Part shown: in pieces, positions 11,210 to 24,200 of the stretch
How the letters are laid out: every line of letters begins with the position of its first letter
Position numbering within the stretch: the stretch's first letter is position 1
Assembly (NCBI RefSeq): GCF_963854185.1
Contig: NC_085003.1
Location: 16,165,637 to 16,229,636, forward strand
Length of the DNA stretch: 64,000 nucleotides
Source: Sardina pilchardus
Lineage: Eukaryota > Chordata > Actinopteri > Clupeiformes > Clupeidae
Direction: 5' to 3'
The notes under the pieces: generated by a model
The model's database searches: none
What the model was told of the DNA's origin: nothing
What the model saw: only the letters and a program-made list of their open reading frames with translations
Translations under genes and position numbers: made by a program

Positions 11210-14200
11210 TCAGACCCCTGAGTCAGAATACATTCCATTGATCAGGTAATCCACCTGGGTGTAGTCCTTCCTTCGGTAGCTCTCATACGCCTGCGTGAGG
11301 AACAAGACCACAGTCACCACAAAGAACAACAGGCCAAACAGGAGCACTGCCAACAGAGAGCTGGTGTCCACCAGACGACCGCTGAAAGGTCCCATGGTGA
11401 TGCCTACAATGCCTTTGCTCGTGTTGCTGACTGGTCCTTTGGTCACAGACTTGGGAGAGGTGGTCAGAGCTACAGGGCTCTCAGACGTAGTAGGTGGATT
11501 GAGGACTTTCTGAGTGGTTGGCGATGGCTTCTCTTCATCAGCTTTTGTGACTGTATGTGTGGTTACAGGTGGTGTTGGTGGCGTTGTGGGTTGCTGTGTT
11601 GTTGGTGAGCTGGACGTTTGTGGCAATTTTGTAGTAGGAGCAGGTGGTGGTGGAGGAGGAGAGGTGGCAGTGGTCATGGTAGTTGCCGGCAAAGGTGATG
11701 TCTGAGTAGTGGTAGGTGCTGGCTTTGATGTGCTGGCTGATGTGGTAGTTGGAGATAATGTTGTTGCATTGGTTTTCCTTGCAGTGCCCTCAGTGGGTGG
11801 TGCTGTGTTTGAGTTGGTAGTTGGGGAGGAGGTTGTCGTGGTGGCTTTTGTTGTAGTGGCTTTTGTTGTGGTAGCTGTTGTTGTGGTGGCTGTTGTTGTT
11901 GTGGCTGTTGTTGTTGTGGTGGCTGTTGATATGGCTATGGAGACATTTTCAGTTGTAGTAGGTTTGGAGGTGGTAATATTTGTGGGTTGTTCAGAAGAGG
12001 TGTTTTTGATATTAGCACTGTCGTTTTCACTAAGGTCGTGGTTGGCTCCTGCTGATGAACTCTGGTTTCTGGTTGGCTCCTGCTGTTGTAGAGCCATGGT
12101 ATCTTGAGGATTTAAAGTGCTCTGAGTTTTCTTGAGGGGTACAGCATCTACTGGCTGGGCTATGGAGCTTACAAGGGGCTTAGAGAGGTTGGGGCTGATG
12201 GGAGGTGAAGGCGCAGGCTCAGGCTCACCTCTAGATCCACTACCGGCACCTGAAACAAAACAAAAACATGTTACATGTGAAATGTCATTTGCAGTGATCA
12301 TTTGCAGCAAAGTGCTATTGCACCCATTTTGAGAGATTTCCATGACTCTTAAAGCACAGACTAAAATCTATTAATCTTCCTGCTGTTGTACAGTAGGATT
12401 TAATGAAACGTCTACTGAGAGTTTACACCTCCTTGACACCTTACAGTAGTTTTACACTGAAAAGTCACAGGATTGGCAACAAGATAAAATGTTTTTAAAA
12501 ATAAGCAATATGGCATGAGTCAGAGTGGGGTTGGTAAGGATATTACCACCTACTTAGTTCCATGTGTACTTGTATACAACATGTATACAACATGTGTACA
12601 AGTCCAAAGACTAAATGGTGTTTTCTTTTGTTTATTTAACCTGGTGCATCTCCAATGCAGCATATCACTCAATAATCAAGTTTAGTCAGAGGCTATGAGT
12701 GCTACCACTTTCTTGTATATATCCAGTTAAAGGCAAGGCAGTAAGGAGGCGCCATTAAAAAAAACTTCAAAATGTATACCTCTCCTCTGGATTTAACTTC
12801 AATTGGAGCATGTATGTGCATTGATCAGATTTACAATTTACCTTGGCTTGATAGAGCTTCAACAGTGGCATTTTCGCAAACTCCAGGTTCAGGACATTTC
12901 AAAAGAAAACATAGTTTTTGATTTGCTCCATACAGAAACCAGTCACAAGAGGTGACATTTTGCTTGCCTGGAATAAAACACAAAAAGAAGGGTAGTTGTG
13001 AATAATGGCTCTCTGATGCACAAAACTTTGCACAAAACGTTTAGATATAGTGGGACTTCAAGCAAACCACTAGCCTCCCTTCCTTTTAAGTAGGAAACCT
13101 GTAACCTGATCCTGTCTTGCTGTGGGATGGAGGGGGGCTCTGTTATGTCTTAGCATTCCTCTTTCCACATGAGACCCTTCATACAACTTCACTTTGGCGT
13201 CAGAAGTAATAACTTTACTGATTGTCATGCTAAGGAAATGCCACATTTGAAACATCTCAAAACTGGCAAAAATACCCCCCCCACCCACACACAATATGTG
13301 CACATGTGATACTCCAATAATAAATACAGTGTATACACACACATTCATATCCCCCTTGCCTGGCCTGCCCTGTCCCACTGCTCAAGCAAGTGAACACTGT
13401 ACACTGTACACAGAGTGAGAGAGGGTGGGATAGAGCCTGAGAAAGAGAGCAAGTGCCACTATCCAGGGAAAGCTCAGTGGCTCAGCCACAGCACTGGCAC
13501 CTAGACACTTTTCCATCCGCACTTTTAATGGGATGGAAACGAACAAAAAAAGGGTGTAGTTCCCAAAAAGTAGTAGCGTCCAGGTAATTGATGGTCAATT
13601 TAAGCAGCTTTCAAGATCACTACCGTCTTCCCAGCAGCAGTGGAGGAGAGCTAATTGGAAGGCCATCTGCTTTCCTGCTTTAAATGATTCTCCAGCCGTT
13701 CCAAATGGGCCTGGAATACAGTGTGTGGGGAGATGGGCGCGATGAGGGCGGGGCTGTGGGGGGACAGGCTGAAACTGAAGAGGACATGTCCTAATTCACT
13801 TTCCCTCGCAGGTCACTAGGGGTCACCTTATAGTGAGCTACAAGAGTTCTTGTGGCTTGATCACACGGGCTGCATGTACAGGTCTGAGAGTTGGAATGCT
13901 GAATGATTATTATATTTATAGCTCACCAGCATACCAAGCATTTCACATTTCCAGATGGTGAGTCAAAGCTTTCATTTCTTAGTTACTTAAAACCCTACTG
14001 CTGCATTAGAAAACCAACAGAGTCATTTTGGGCGCTGTAATATGGGAGTGTGTGTGTGTCTCTGAGTGACAGAGACAAAGTGCATGAGTGAGTGTGTTAT
14101 GTAAGCCAGGCATGGCTGTTAACCACCCATCCTCAAAAAAAGGGAGAGAAACAGCCCCAGGCTTCATATTCTCAACGTTGTGTGTGCACACGCGCAGAAG

Positions 14201-15096
14201 CTCAGGTAGATCCACATGTGCGGTGAGTTACTTTTCCTTTTTTTTTTGAAAGGCATTGTGCGATTTAATTGAAAAAAAAAGAGAACATGTCATGACAAAG
14301 ACTCAAAGGGTATGGCTCGCCAAAGCAGCGCCAGCCTCATAAACAACACAGCAAGGCCCAAGCATCCCTTTCATCTTAAATCTAAAACACATGGCCCCTT
14401 TGAAATCACATGTCCTTCAAGTAAAAAGATGTAATTTCAGAAAAAAAAACCCATATGGCTTTAGTCTTTTCCAAAATATGATATTTTACAGACTTCTGAT
14501 TTTTAAGTTTTATCTCCAGAGGTAGCCACTGAGATGCATTTCATGTATTAAAAACAAACTATTTTGAGAACATCCAGACGGAGTTTGTGATTGCATAATC
14601 TGAAAACAACCTTTGGTTACTTTTAATATTTGCTATGTAGGATAGAAACCATATGACCAAACCGCAAATAAGACAAAATATACAATTTCATTGCATGCAG
14701 TGCTACAGTTTTGAAAAATGTCAACACTGAAAAGGTATTCAGCACAGTATTCATCATTTCCAGTATTTTGGTCCACTACCTGTAACCACATATTGGGGAG
14801 ACAGCCAAATAAGATGAGCAAGCCTAATTTTGAATTCTTAGTCTCCATCTAACATGGAAAATCTTGATCTCTTGAGAAATCCCTGTTCTTCCATTCCATA
14901 CAAATATCATGTGACTCTCAATCATAAAAAAAAATAAACAAAGAGACTTACACAGGTTTGAACAGCTTGCTTGGTCTGCAACTTGCTGATGCCTACTCGA
15001 TATGATGGGCGTGGTGCTGCCCACGGAGAGCACCTGCAGGCTGAGGAGCCCCAGCACAGGGGAGAGGCCGAGGGTGACCAGAGGGTGGAGGGTCAT
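11210..15096 (-). CDS. C11orf24-like mucin-type single-pass membrane protein with MANSC-like domain
   Basis: Three coding exons read right to left: 15096-14952, 12967-12842 and 12249-11210. Donors are GTAAGT and GTAAAT, acceptors end in CAG, and every junction is phase 1. The product is 436 aa. Residues 1-24 form a signal peptide (MTLHPLVTLGLSPVLGLLSL). Six cysteines at about 45, 49, 56, 68, 73 and 79 (LCFLLKCPEPGVC) resemble the MANSC fold. A long Thr/Pro/Ser mucin-like stalk follows, with ATTTT repeats near 194-234. A membrane helix spans about 388-408, then a 28-residue cytoplasmic tail ends YTQVDYLINGMYSDSGV. That tail matches what I recall of human C11orf24, whose gene neighbours LRP5; MANSC1, next to LRP6, is related. 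I chose Met at 15096 over the in-frame Met at 15141 because it gives a cleaner signal peptide. The family's function is poorly known; Golgi and endosomal location has been described. A possible polyadenylation signal is at 10389. Confidence 0.82.
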
Positions 15097-15195
15097 GGCA
15101 AGGGTCCGGCGCACACACGCAGGGCAGGCTGGGAGCAGCATGGAGTCAGAGCCTGGGTGCGATGATGAGGAGCGCCACCATCACAGGGGAGACAT

Positions 15196-17920
15196 CTGCA
15201 GGACACAGCGGAGAACACTCAGTCTCAGTGAACTTACAAAAAGACTACATACACACTGATGCTATAATGCCTACATTTTTTTTACTTTCCGAAGCTTGCC
15301 ATCACAATACATTAATGAACTTATCAGTAGAACTTACACTGTTCACATCATATAGACTTAAATAGATAGATTATAGATTTAAATGCTGGGCAAAGAGCAA
15401 AATCAGTCTACGTTCTCGTGCTTGAACTAACAGCATCAGCTTTTAGCTGACCCACTGATGTTTGAGCTTAGGACCTTTCACATGGTATTAAATTTGTAAT
15501 ATATGTTGTGTATTAGGCTAGCTTTAGTTAGACTGTAGGCTTTGTGCAGCAGAACTTCAGGGTGCAATTCTACAGTTGCTTACTCCAATTCTTACTCAAT
15601 TGCTCCACCTACCTTTATGTTTGAAAAGTGCACTATGGAGCAGTAGAGGACAGATATTCTTTGTCAATGATTGATAAATCCTTGTGTAAATATACAAGGA
15701 TAAATCAGCCTAAACATTATCTTAGACAGAGAAAAATCTGGAAAGCTGCCTTACAGATAAACAACCAAACTGGAATAACAGTATAACATTTTGCTCAAAG
15801 CATTTACTATTAAATCAAAACAAGCACTGAGATGCTCTAAAACATTAGATAGATGGATTCTTTCTTGATCCCCAAGAGGAAATTCAAGGTCCCAGCAGCT
15901 TAAGACACCACACACAACATACACTACAATGTAAACAGGAAAAGACAAAGCAACAACAAATCAACATGACTAAAGGAGCAGTAAAATACTAGAGATAAAG
16001 ATGTGCATGAATGTACTGAGGATTGGTACTGTGGTCCAGTATGAGGTATTATAGCCTACATGTGTACATGCTTTGGTCCTATCCACATTTCAGCCCTTAA
16101 TTGAAAGTGGCTTTAAGCACTGCATTATAAACCAGTGAGACTTCAAACTGTACAAATTGAGCTCTGATCCTGAACCGTCATTTCTTATCAATACTAGAAT
16201 ATTCAAGTGAAGTCAAGCTTTAAGTGAATTTAACACAAAACTATTTTAAAAGAAGGCCTCAGCTAAATATGTATGCTCAGGCTGAAAATATGCATGCTCA
16301 GGCTGAAAATAGAGAGTGCGACAGGTTTTCTCTCATGGAAGGTTTGTGTCATGTCAGTCTGCTTTGCATAAAACCAGGAGAGATTCTGCTTTGCTCGATT
16401 GGCAACCACAATTTACAGCTGACCGTTAGAGCTCATGCCTCAAAAGTAGCCTTGCAGTTTGCATCATGATTATACTGCGAAGGAAAGTCACGTGCTCACA
16501 GCTAGGCTATACCAAACAATATGCTACTTTCCATCATCCTTTCTCAGGCAACTGAAGAAGTGTCACATCAGTAGACAACTGTTGGTCCACTTCTCTAAAG
16601 CCATCATAGAGATTCATCACTGTTTAGTACCGGACCTCAGACAGCTTTACCATAAAGAAAGTGGGGCGGTTTGGCACCAAAGCCAATACAATTGGGGTGA
16701 ACTTCCTCCTATTTACTTTCTGTACACAATGCACACATGTAACTGTGCAAATGCAATGGTCAGTGGCATCTAACAAACAAAACCAAATTATGGAGAAAGA
16801 GAAGTTGTATGCTTCCAGGTAATATTTATTATTACTCAATGTGACAAATAGCCACCATAAAAATGTACATCGGCTATTTCCAGACCACTAAGAGAACAGT
16901 GGCATCCTCTTCTTCTACTCTTCTTCATCCTCAACTTCTACTTGCACTAAAGCACCGTTTTCAAACCGGACTCCGCTATCTTTCAATAAATACACCTCTT
17001 CCATCATTCAACAACAAACCTTGCAGCTTTCCCTCAGGTACAGTAAACTGGCAATAGTGGGGGGAGGCAGGAAGAACCATGACATGACACTTAAACCGGT
17101 CCATTTTATTGTGCCACTGCCAACAGCACTCATGCCTCGCCACTCCGATTTGCCGTTGCTACACTGATAAAGGTAATGTCCTGCAGTGACTTCTATGGTC
17201 CTGTGACCAAATGCAATTAATGTTGTAAGATATCCTTCTTCTAGTGGTCATAAAGGCCATGCTATAAACCACACTGCCTCCTCCCTTTAAGAAAACAACG
17301 TGATCATCAAAGGAGTGGAAAAGCACACTTCACCAGGAAATAGGTCCGGTGGCCTATGTCCACAAACCACAGTACCGTTTGATCGGTGGTATACATACAT
17401 TGAATGCATACTGATACGTCGAACGCGAATAAGTAATGCCAGGCGAATAAAACACTTAGCTTCTACCGTAACATTAAAAACTTTCCACATCAACGTTAAC
17501 GCTAACCCTGCTACCGATGCCTCTTGTCCTGTAAAGGTGCGAGTAGTGTGAATTAGCCAAAGTATTAACGTTAGCGAAAGGTTTGAAATCAAGGTTACAT
17601 TGTCAAAACTTTAAATAAGACACAAGAGATAGGCTACATGGTTTCAAAAAACTATTCAAACAAGTGAAATCACTAACATCAAAGAGCTCAATTTCATAGA
17701 GTTAGAAGGTTGCATACGCCACGTTAGCCAGCCAATTTGCTAGCCATTTCCGTAGCTTGATGTGAAACGAGCAAGCGTAAATAACGTAGGCTAACCGACA
17801 AAATGATGCTATTCTGTGCAGGATAATGTTACATTATCTTTTGTTAATGGAACTGAAAAGTGGTCTTCACTAAACACATCTGTTAAGCCTTGAAGTCGCG
17901 ACATTTGTTAAACAACTTAC
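15196..17920 (-). other. Presumed 5' UTR intron of the C11orf24-like gene
   Basis: No coding exon seen. It contains one LINE-type 3' tail (about 15845-15915). The open frames here (for example 16459-16773, 17287-17592) are of chance length and have no homology I recognise. Confidence 0.5.
15845..15915 (-). repeat. LINE/SINE 3'-tail fragment
   Basis: The segment GATTCTTTCTTGATCCCCAA, then AAATTCAAGGTCCCAGCAGC and TTAAGACACCACACAC, matches a common fish retroposon tail of the 'tttattgatccccagggaaattcaaggtc' type. The orientation is tentative. Confidence 0.5.
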
Positions 17921-18005
17921 CCTCAAGTTTCAAGACCGAGGGGCGTGTGTGTTGATGCTGATTGACTCCCGGAGTAGTGTGAAACTAGCGACAGTAAAGA
18001 AAAAT
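17921..18005 (-). promoter_or_regulatory. Probable non-coding first exon and promoter of the C11orf24-like gene
   Basis: On the minus strand, a strong donor (GAGG|GTAAGTTG, exon end at 17921) follows a GC-richer stretch. That stretch contains ATGGCGGCCATATT near 18010, a YY1-like motif common at vertebrate start sites. The coding exon downstream has an acceptor at 15196 (CCGCTGTGTCCTGCAG) placed before the ATG, so an upstream untranslated exon is required. This site meets that need. The inferred 5' UTR intron is about 2.7 kb. The satellite begins about 230 bp further upstream. Confidence 0.5.
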
Positions 18006-18234
18006 CCAATATGGCCGCCATTCGCTAATCTTTCAAAATAAAAGTCAGAACATATTCATTGCTTTTTCAATTCATGAGGACGAAAATTATTAATTTAAAA
18101 CTGTATTGCGTTACCAAAGGAAGGTAAAGTTAGAAAATAATTAAATAAGACATTTAAATCGAAAATACACCTTAGAATGTTACTTAGAATGTATTTTTGA
18201 ATGTGCCTTATCTACCTTATTGCCTAGTGTTAAA

Positions 18235-21200
18235 TTAAAACTGTGAAGCTGATAAAACTATAACGTTGTGCTTATTTAAAAGGTGGGTTTATAACATGCA
18301 CTATAATATTGCAGATATCTATAGGCTACCAATTCTGCCTTTGTGGGTACCAGGCCAAACTAAGTGTGTAGTGAGTCACATAATGGCCTGCCATTGACAC
18401 ACACTGTTGAACTTCAAATTGTGTGGCTGTGAAAACAATAAGTTGTGCATATATAAAAGGGGGGTGTAATGGAATCCTTAGAAGGTCTACTTTCAGAAAA
18501 TATATAGATGTTTATACCGAATTCGCCTTTGTGGGTACCAGACCATACTAAGCGTGTACCGAGTCACATACTAAGCGTTACTTTGACACACAGCTGTTGA
18601 ACTTCAATTTGTGTGGCTGTGAAAACAATAAGTTGTGCATATATGAAAGGGGGGTGAAATGGAATCCTTAGAAGGTCTACTTTCAGAAAATATATAGTTG
18701 TTTATACCGAATTCGCCTTTGTGGGTACCAGGCCATACCAAAGGTGTACCGAGTCACATAATAGGCCTGCCATTGACACACAGCTGTTGAACTTCAAATT
18801 GTGTGGCTGTGAAAACAATAAGTTGTGCATATGTAAAAGGGGGGTGAAATGGAATCCTTAGAAGGTCTACTTTCAGAAAATATATAGTTGTTTATACCGA
18901 ATTCGCCTTTGTGGGTACCAGGCCATACCAAAGGTGTACCGAGTCACATAATAGGCCTGCCATTGACACACATCTGTTGAACTTCAAATTGTGTGGCTGT
19001 GAAAACAATAAGTTGTGCATAGGTAAAAGGGGGGTGAAATGGAATCCTTAGAAGGTCTACTTTCAGAAAATATATAGTTGTTTATACCGAATTCGCCTTT
19101 GTGGGTACCAGGCCATACCAAAGGTGTACCGAGTCACATACTAAGCGTTACTTTGACACACAGCTGTTGAACTTGAAATTGTGTGGCTGTGAAAACAATA
19201 AGTTGTGCATATGTAAAAGGGGGGTGAAATGGAATCCTTAGAAGGTCTACTTTCAGAAAATATATAGTTGTTTATACCGAATTCGCCTTTGTGGGTACCA
19301 GGCCATACCAAAGGTGTACCGAGTCACATAATAGGCCTGCCATTGACACACAGCTGTTGAACTTCAAATTGTGTGGCTGTGAAAACAATAAGTTGTGCAT
19401 AGGTAAAAGGGGGGTGAAATGGAATCCTTAGAAGGTCTACTTTCAGAAAATATATAGTTGTTTATACCGAATTCGCCTTTGTGGGTACCAGGCCATACCA
19501 AAGGTGTACCGAGTCACATACTAAGCGTTACTTTGACACACAGCTGTTGAACTTGAAATTGTGTGGCTGTGAAAACAATAAGTTGTGCATATGTAAAAGG
19601 GGGTTGAAATGGAATCCTTAGAAGGTCTACTTTCAGAAAATATATAGTTGTTTATACCGAATTCGCCTTTGTGGGTACCAGGCCATACCAAAGGTGTACC
19701 GAGTCACATAATAGGCCTGCCATTGACACACAGCTGTTGAACTTCAAATTGTGTGGCTGTGAAAACAATAAGTTGTGCATAGGTAAAAGGGGGGTGAAAT
19801 GGAATCCTTAGAAGGTCTACTTTCAGAAAATATATAGTTGTTTATACCGAATTCGCCTTTGTGGGTACCAGACCATACTAAGCGTGTACCGAGTCACATA
19901 CTAAGCGTTACTTTGACTAACAGCTGCTGAACTTCAAATTGTGTGGCTGTGAAAACAATAAGTTGTGCATATGTAAAAGGGGGGTGAAATGGAATCCTTA
20001 GAAGGTCTACTTTCAGAAAATATATAGATGTTTATACCGAATTCGCCTTTGTGGGTACCAGGCCATACCAAAGGTGTACCGAGTCACAAACTAAGCGTTA
20101 CTTTGACACACAGCTGTTGAACTTCAATTTGTGTGGCTGTGAAAACAATAAGTTGTGCATATATGAAAGGGGGGTGAAATGGAATCCTTAGAAGGTCTAC
20201 TTTCAGAAAATATATAGTTGTTTATACCGAATTCGCCTTTGTGGGTACCAGGCCATACCAAAGGTGTACCGAGTCACATAATAGGCCTGCCATTGACACA
20301 CAGCTGTTGAACTTCAAATTGTGTGGCTGTGAAAACAATAAGTTGTGCATATGTAAAAGGGGGGTGAAATGGAATCCTTAGAAGGTCTACTTTCAGAAAA
20401 TATATAGTTGTTTATACCGAATTCGCCTTTGTGGGTACCAGGCCATACCAAAGGTGTACCGAGTCACATAATAGGCCTGCCATTGACACACAGCTGTTGA
20501 ACTTCAAATTGTGTGGCTGTGAAAACAATAAGTTGTGCATAGGTAAAAGGGGGGTGAAATGGAATCCTTAGAAGGTCTACTTTCAGAAAATATATAGATG
20601 TTTATACCGAATTCGCCTTTGTGGGTACCAGGCCATACCAAAGGTGTACCGAGTCACAAACTAAGCGTTACTTTGACACACAGCTGTTGAACTTCAATTT
20701 GTGTGGCTGTGAAAACAATAAGTTGTGCATATATGAAAGGGGGGTGAAATGGAATCCTTAGAAGGTCTACTTTCAGAAAATATATAGTTGTTTATACCGA
20801 ATTCGCCTTTGTGGGTACCAGGCCATACCAAAGGTGTACCGAGTCACATAATAGGCCTGCCATTGACACACAGCTGTTGAAATTCAAATTGTGTGGCTGT
20901 GAAAACAATAAGTTGTGCATAGGTAAAAGGGGGGTGAAATGGAATCCTTAGAAGGTCTACTTTCAGAAAATATATAGTTGTTTATACCGAATTCGCCTTT
21001 GTGGGTACCAGACCATACTAAGCGTGTACCGAGTCACATACTAAGCGTTACTTTGACTAACAGCTGCTGAACTTCAAATTGTGTGGCTGTGAAAACAATA
21101 AGTTGTGCATATGTAAAAGGGGGGTGAAATGGAATCCTTAGAAGGTCTACTTTCAGAAAATATATAGATGTTTATACCGAATTCGCCTTTGTGGGTACCA

Positions 21201-24200
21201 GGCCATACCAAAGGTGTACCGAGTCACAAACTAAGCGTTACTTTGACACACAGCTGTTGAACTTCAATTTGTGTGGCTGTGAAAACAATAAGTTGTGCAT
21301 ATATGAAAGGGGGGTGAAATGGAATCCTTAGAAGGTCTACTTTCAGAAAATATATAGTTGTTTATACCGAATTCGCCTTTGTGGGTACCAGGCCATACCA
21401 AAGGTGTACCGAGTCACATAATAGGCCTGCCATTGACACACAGCTGTTGAACTTCAAATTGTGTGGCTGTGAAAACAATAAGTTGTGCATATGTAAAAGG
21501 GGGGTGAAATGGAATCCTTAGAAGGTCTACTTTCAGAAAATATATAGTTGTTTATACCGAATTCGCCTTTGTGGGTACCAGGCCATACCAAAGGTGTACC
21601 GAGTCACATAATAGGCCTGCCATTGACACACAGCTGTTGAACTTCAAATTGTGTGGCTGTGAAAACAATAAGTTGTGCATAGGTAAAAGGGGGGTGAAAT
21701 GGAATCCTTAGAAGGTCTACTTTCAGAAAATATATAGATGTTTATACCGAATTCGCCTTTGTGGGTACCAGGCCATACCAAAGGTGTACCGAGTCACAAA
21801 CTAAGCGTTACTTTGACACACAGCTGTTGAACTTCAATTTGTGTGGCTGTGAAAACAATAAGTTGTGCATATATGAAAGGGGGGTGAAATGGAATCCTTA
21901 GAAGGTCTACTTTCAGAAAATATATAGTTGTTTATACCGAATTCGCCTTTGTGGGTACCAGGCCATACCAAAGGTGTACCGAGTCACATAATAGGCCTGC
22001 CATTGACACACAGCTGTTGAAATTCAAATTGTGTGGCTGTGAAAACAATAAGTTGTGCATAGGTAAAAGGGGGGTGAAATGGAATCCTTAGAAGGTCTAC
22101 TTTCAGAAAATATATAGTTGTTTATACCGAATTCGCCTTTGTGGGTACCAGACCATACTAAGCGTGTACCGAGTCACATACTAAGCGTTACTTTGACTAA
22201 CAGCTGCTGAACTTCAAATTGTGTGGCTGTGAAAACAATAAGTTGTGCATATGTAAAAGGGGGGTGAAATGGAATCCTTAGAAGGTCTACTTTCAGAAAA
22301 TATATAGATGTTTATACCGAATTCGCCTTTGTGGGTACCAGGCCATACCAAAGGTGTACCGAGTCACAAACTAAGCGTTACTTTGACACACAGCTGTTGA
22401 ACTTCAAATTGTGTGGCTGTGAAAACAATAAGTTGTGCATATATGAAAGGGGGGTGAAATGGAATCCTTAGAAGGTCTACTTTCAGAAAATATATAGTTG
22501 TTTATACCGAATTCGCCTTTGTGGGTACCAGGCCATACCAAAGGTGTACCGAGTCACATAATAGGCCTGCCATTGACACACAGCTGTTGAACTTCAAATT
22601 GTGTGGCTGTGAAAACAATAAGTTGTGCATATGTAAAAGGGGGGTGAAATGGAATCCTTAGAAGGTCTACTTTCAGAAAATATATAGTTGTTTATACCGA
22701 ATTCGCCTTTGTGGGTACCAGGCCATACCAAAGGTGTACCGAGTCACATAATAGGCCTGCCATTGACACACAGCTGTTGAACTTCAAATTGTGTGGCTGT
22801 GAAAACAATAAGTTGTGCATAGGTAAAAGGGGGGTGAAATGGAATCCTTAGAAGGTCTACTTTCAGAAAATATATAGATGTTTATACCGAATTCGCCTTT
22901 GTGGGTACCAGACCATACTAAGCGTGTACCGAGTCACATACTAAGCGTTACTTTGACACACAGCTGCTGAACTTCAAATTGTGTGGCTGTGAAAACAATA
23001 AGTTGTGCATATGTAAAAGGGGGGTGAAATGGAATCCTTAGAAGGTCTACTTTCAGAAAATATATAGATGTTTATACCGAATTCGCCTTTGTGGGTACCA
23101 GGCCATACCAAAGGTGTACCGAGTCACAAACTAAGCGTTACTTTGACACACAGCTGTTGAACTTCAATTTGTGTGGCTGTGAAAACAATAAGTTGTGCAT
23201 ATATGAAAGGGGGGTGAAATGGAATCCTTAGAAGGTCTACTTTCAGAAAATATATAGTTGTTTATACCGAATTCGCCTTTGTGGGTACCAGGCCATACCA
23301 AAGGTGTACCGAGTCACATAATAGGCCTGCCATTGACACACAGCTGTTGAAATTCAAATTGTGTGGCTGTGAAAACAATAAGTTGTGCATAGGTAAAAGG
23401 GGGGTGAAATGGAATCCTTAGAAGGTCTACTTTCAGAAAATATATAGTTGTTTATACCGAATTCGCCTTTGTGGGTACCAGACCATACTAAGCGTGTACC
23501 GAGTCACATACTAAGCGTTACTTTGACACACAGATGTTGAACTTCAAATTGTGTGGCTGTGAAAACAATAAGTTGTGCATATGTAAAAGGGGGGTGAAAT
23601 GGAATCCTTAGAAGGTCTACTTTCAGAAAATATATAGATGTTTATACCGAATTCGCCTTTGTGGGTACCAGGCCATACCAAAGGTGTACCGAGTCACAAA
23701 CGAAGCGTTACTTTGACACACAGCTGTTGAACTTCAATTTGTGTGGCTGTGAAAACAATAAGTTGTGCATATATGAAAGGGGGGTGAAATGGAATCCTTA
23801 GAAGGTCTACTTTCAGAAAATATATAGTTGTTTATACCAAATTCGCCTTTGTGGGTACCAGGCCATACCAAAGGTGTACCGAGTCACATAATAGGCCTGC
23901 CATTAACACACAGCTGTTGAACTTCAATTTGTGTGGCTGTGAAAACAATAAGTTGTGCATATATGAAAGGGGGGTGAAATGGAATCCTTAGAAGGTCTAC
24001 TTTCAGAAAATATATAGTTGTTTATACCGAATTCGCCTTTGTGGGTACCAGGCCATACCAAAGGTGTACCGAGTCACATAATAGGCCTGCCATTGACACA
24101 CAGCTGTTGAACTTCAAATTGTGTGGCTGTGAAAACAATAAGTTGTGCATATGTAAAAGGGGGGTGAAATGGAATCCTTAGAAGGTCTACTTTCAGAAAA

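Noticed and set aside
11295..12107. Val/Gly-rich plus-strand frames
   Set aside because: Antisense shadow of the Thr-rich stalk of the C11orf24-like gene; the minus-strand frame has the signal peptide, membrane helix and matching splice phases.
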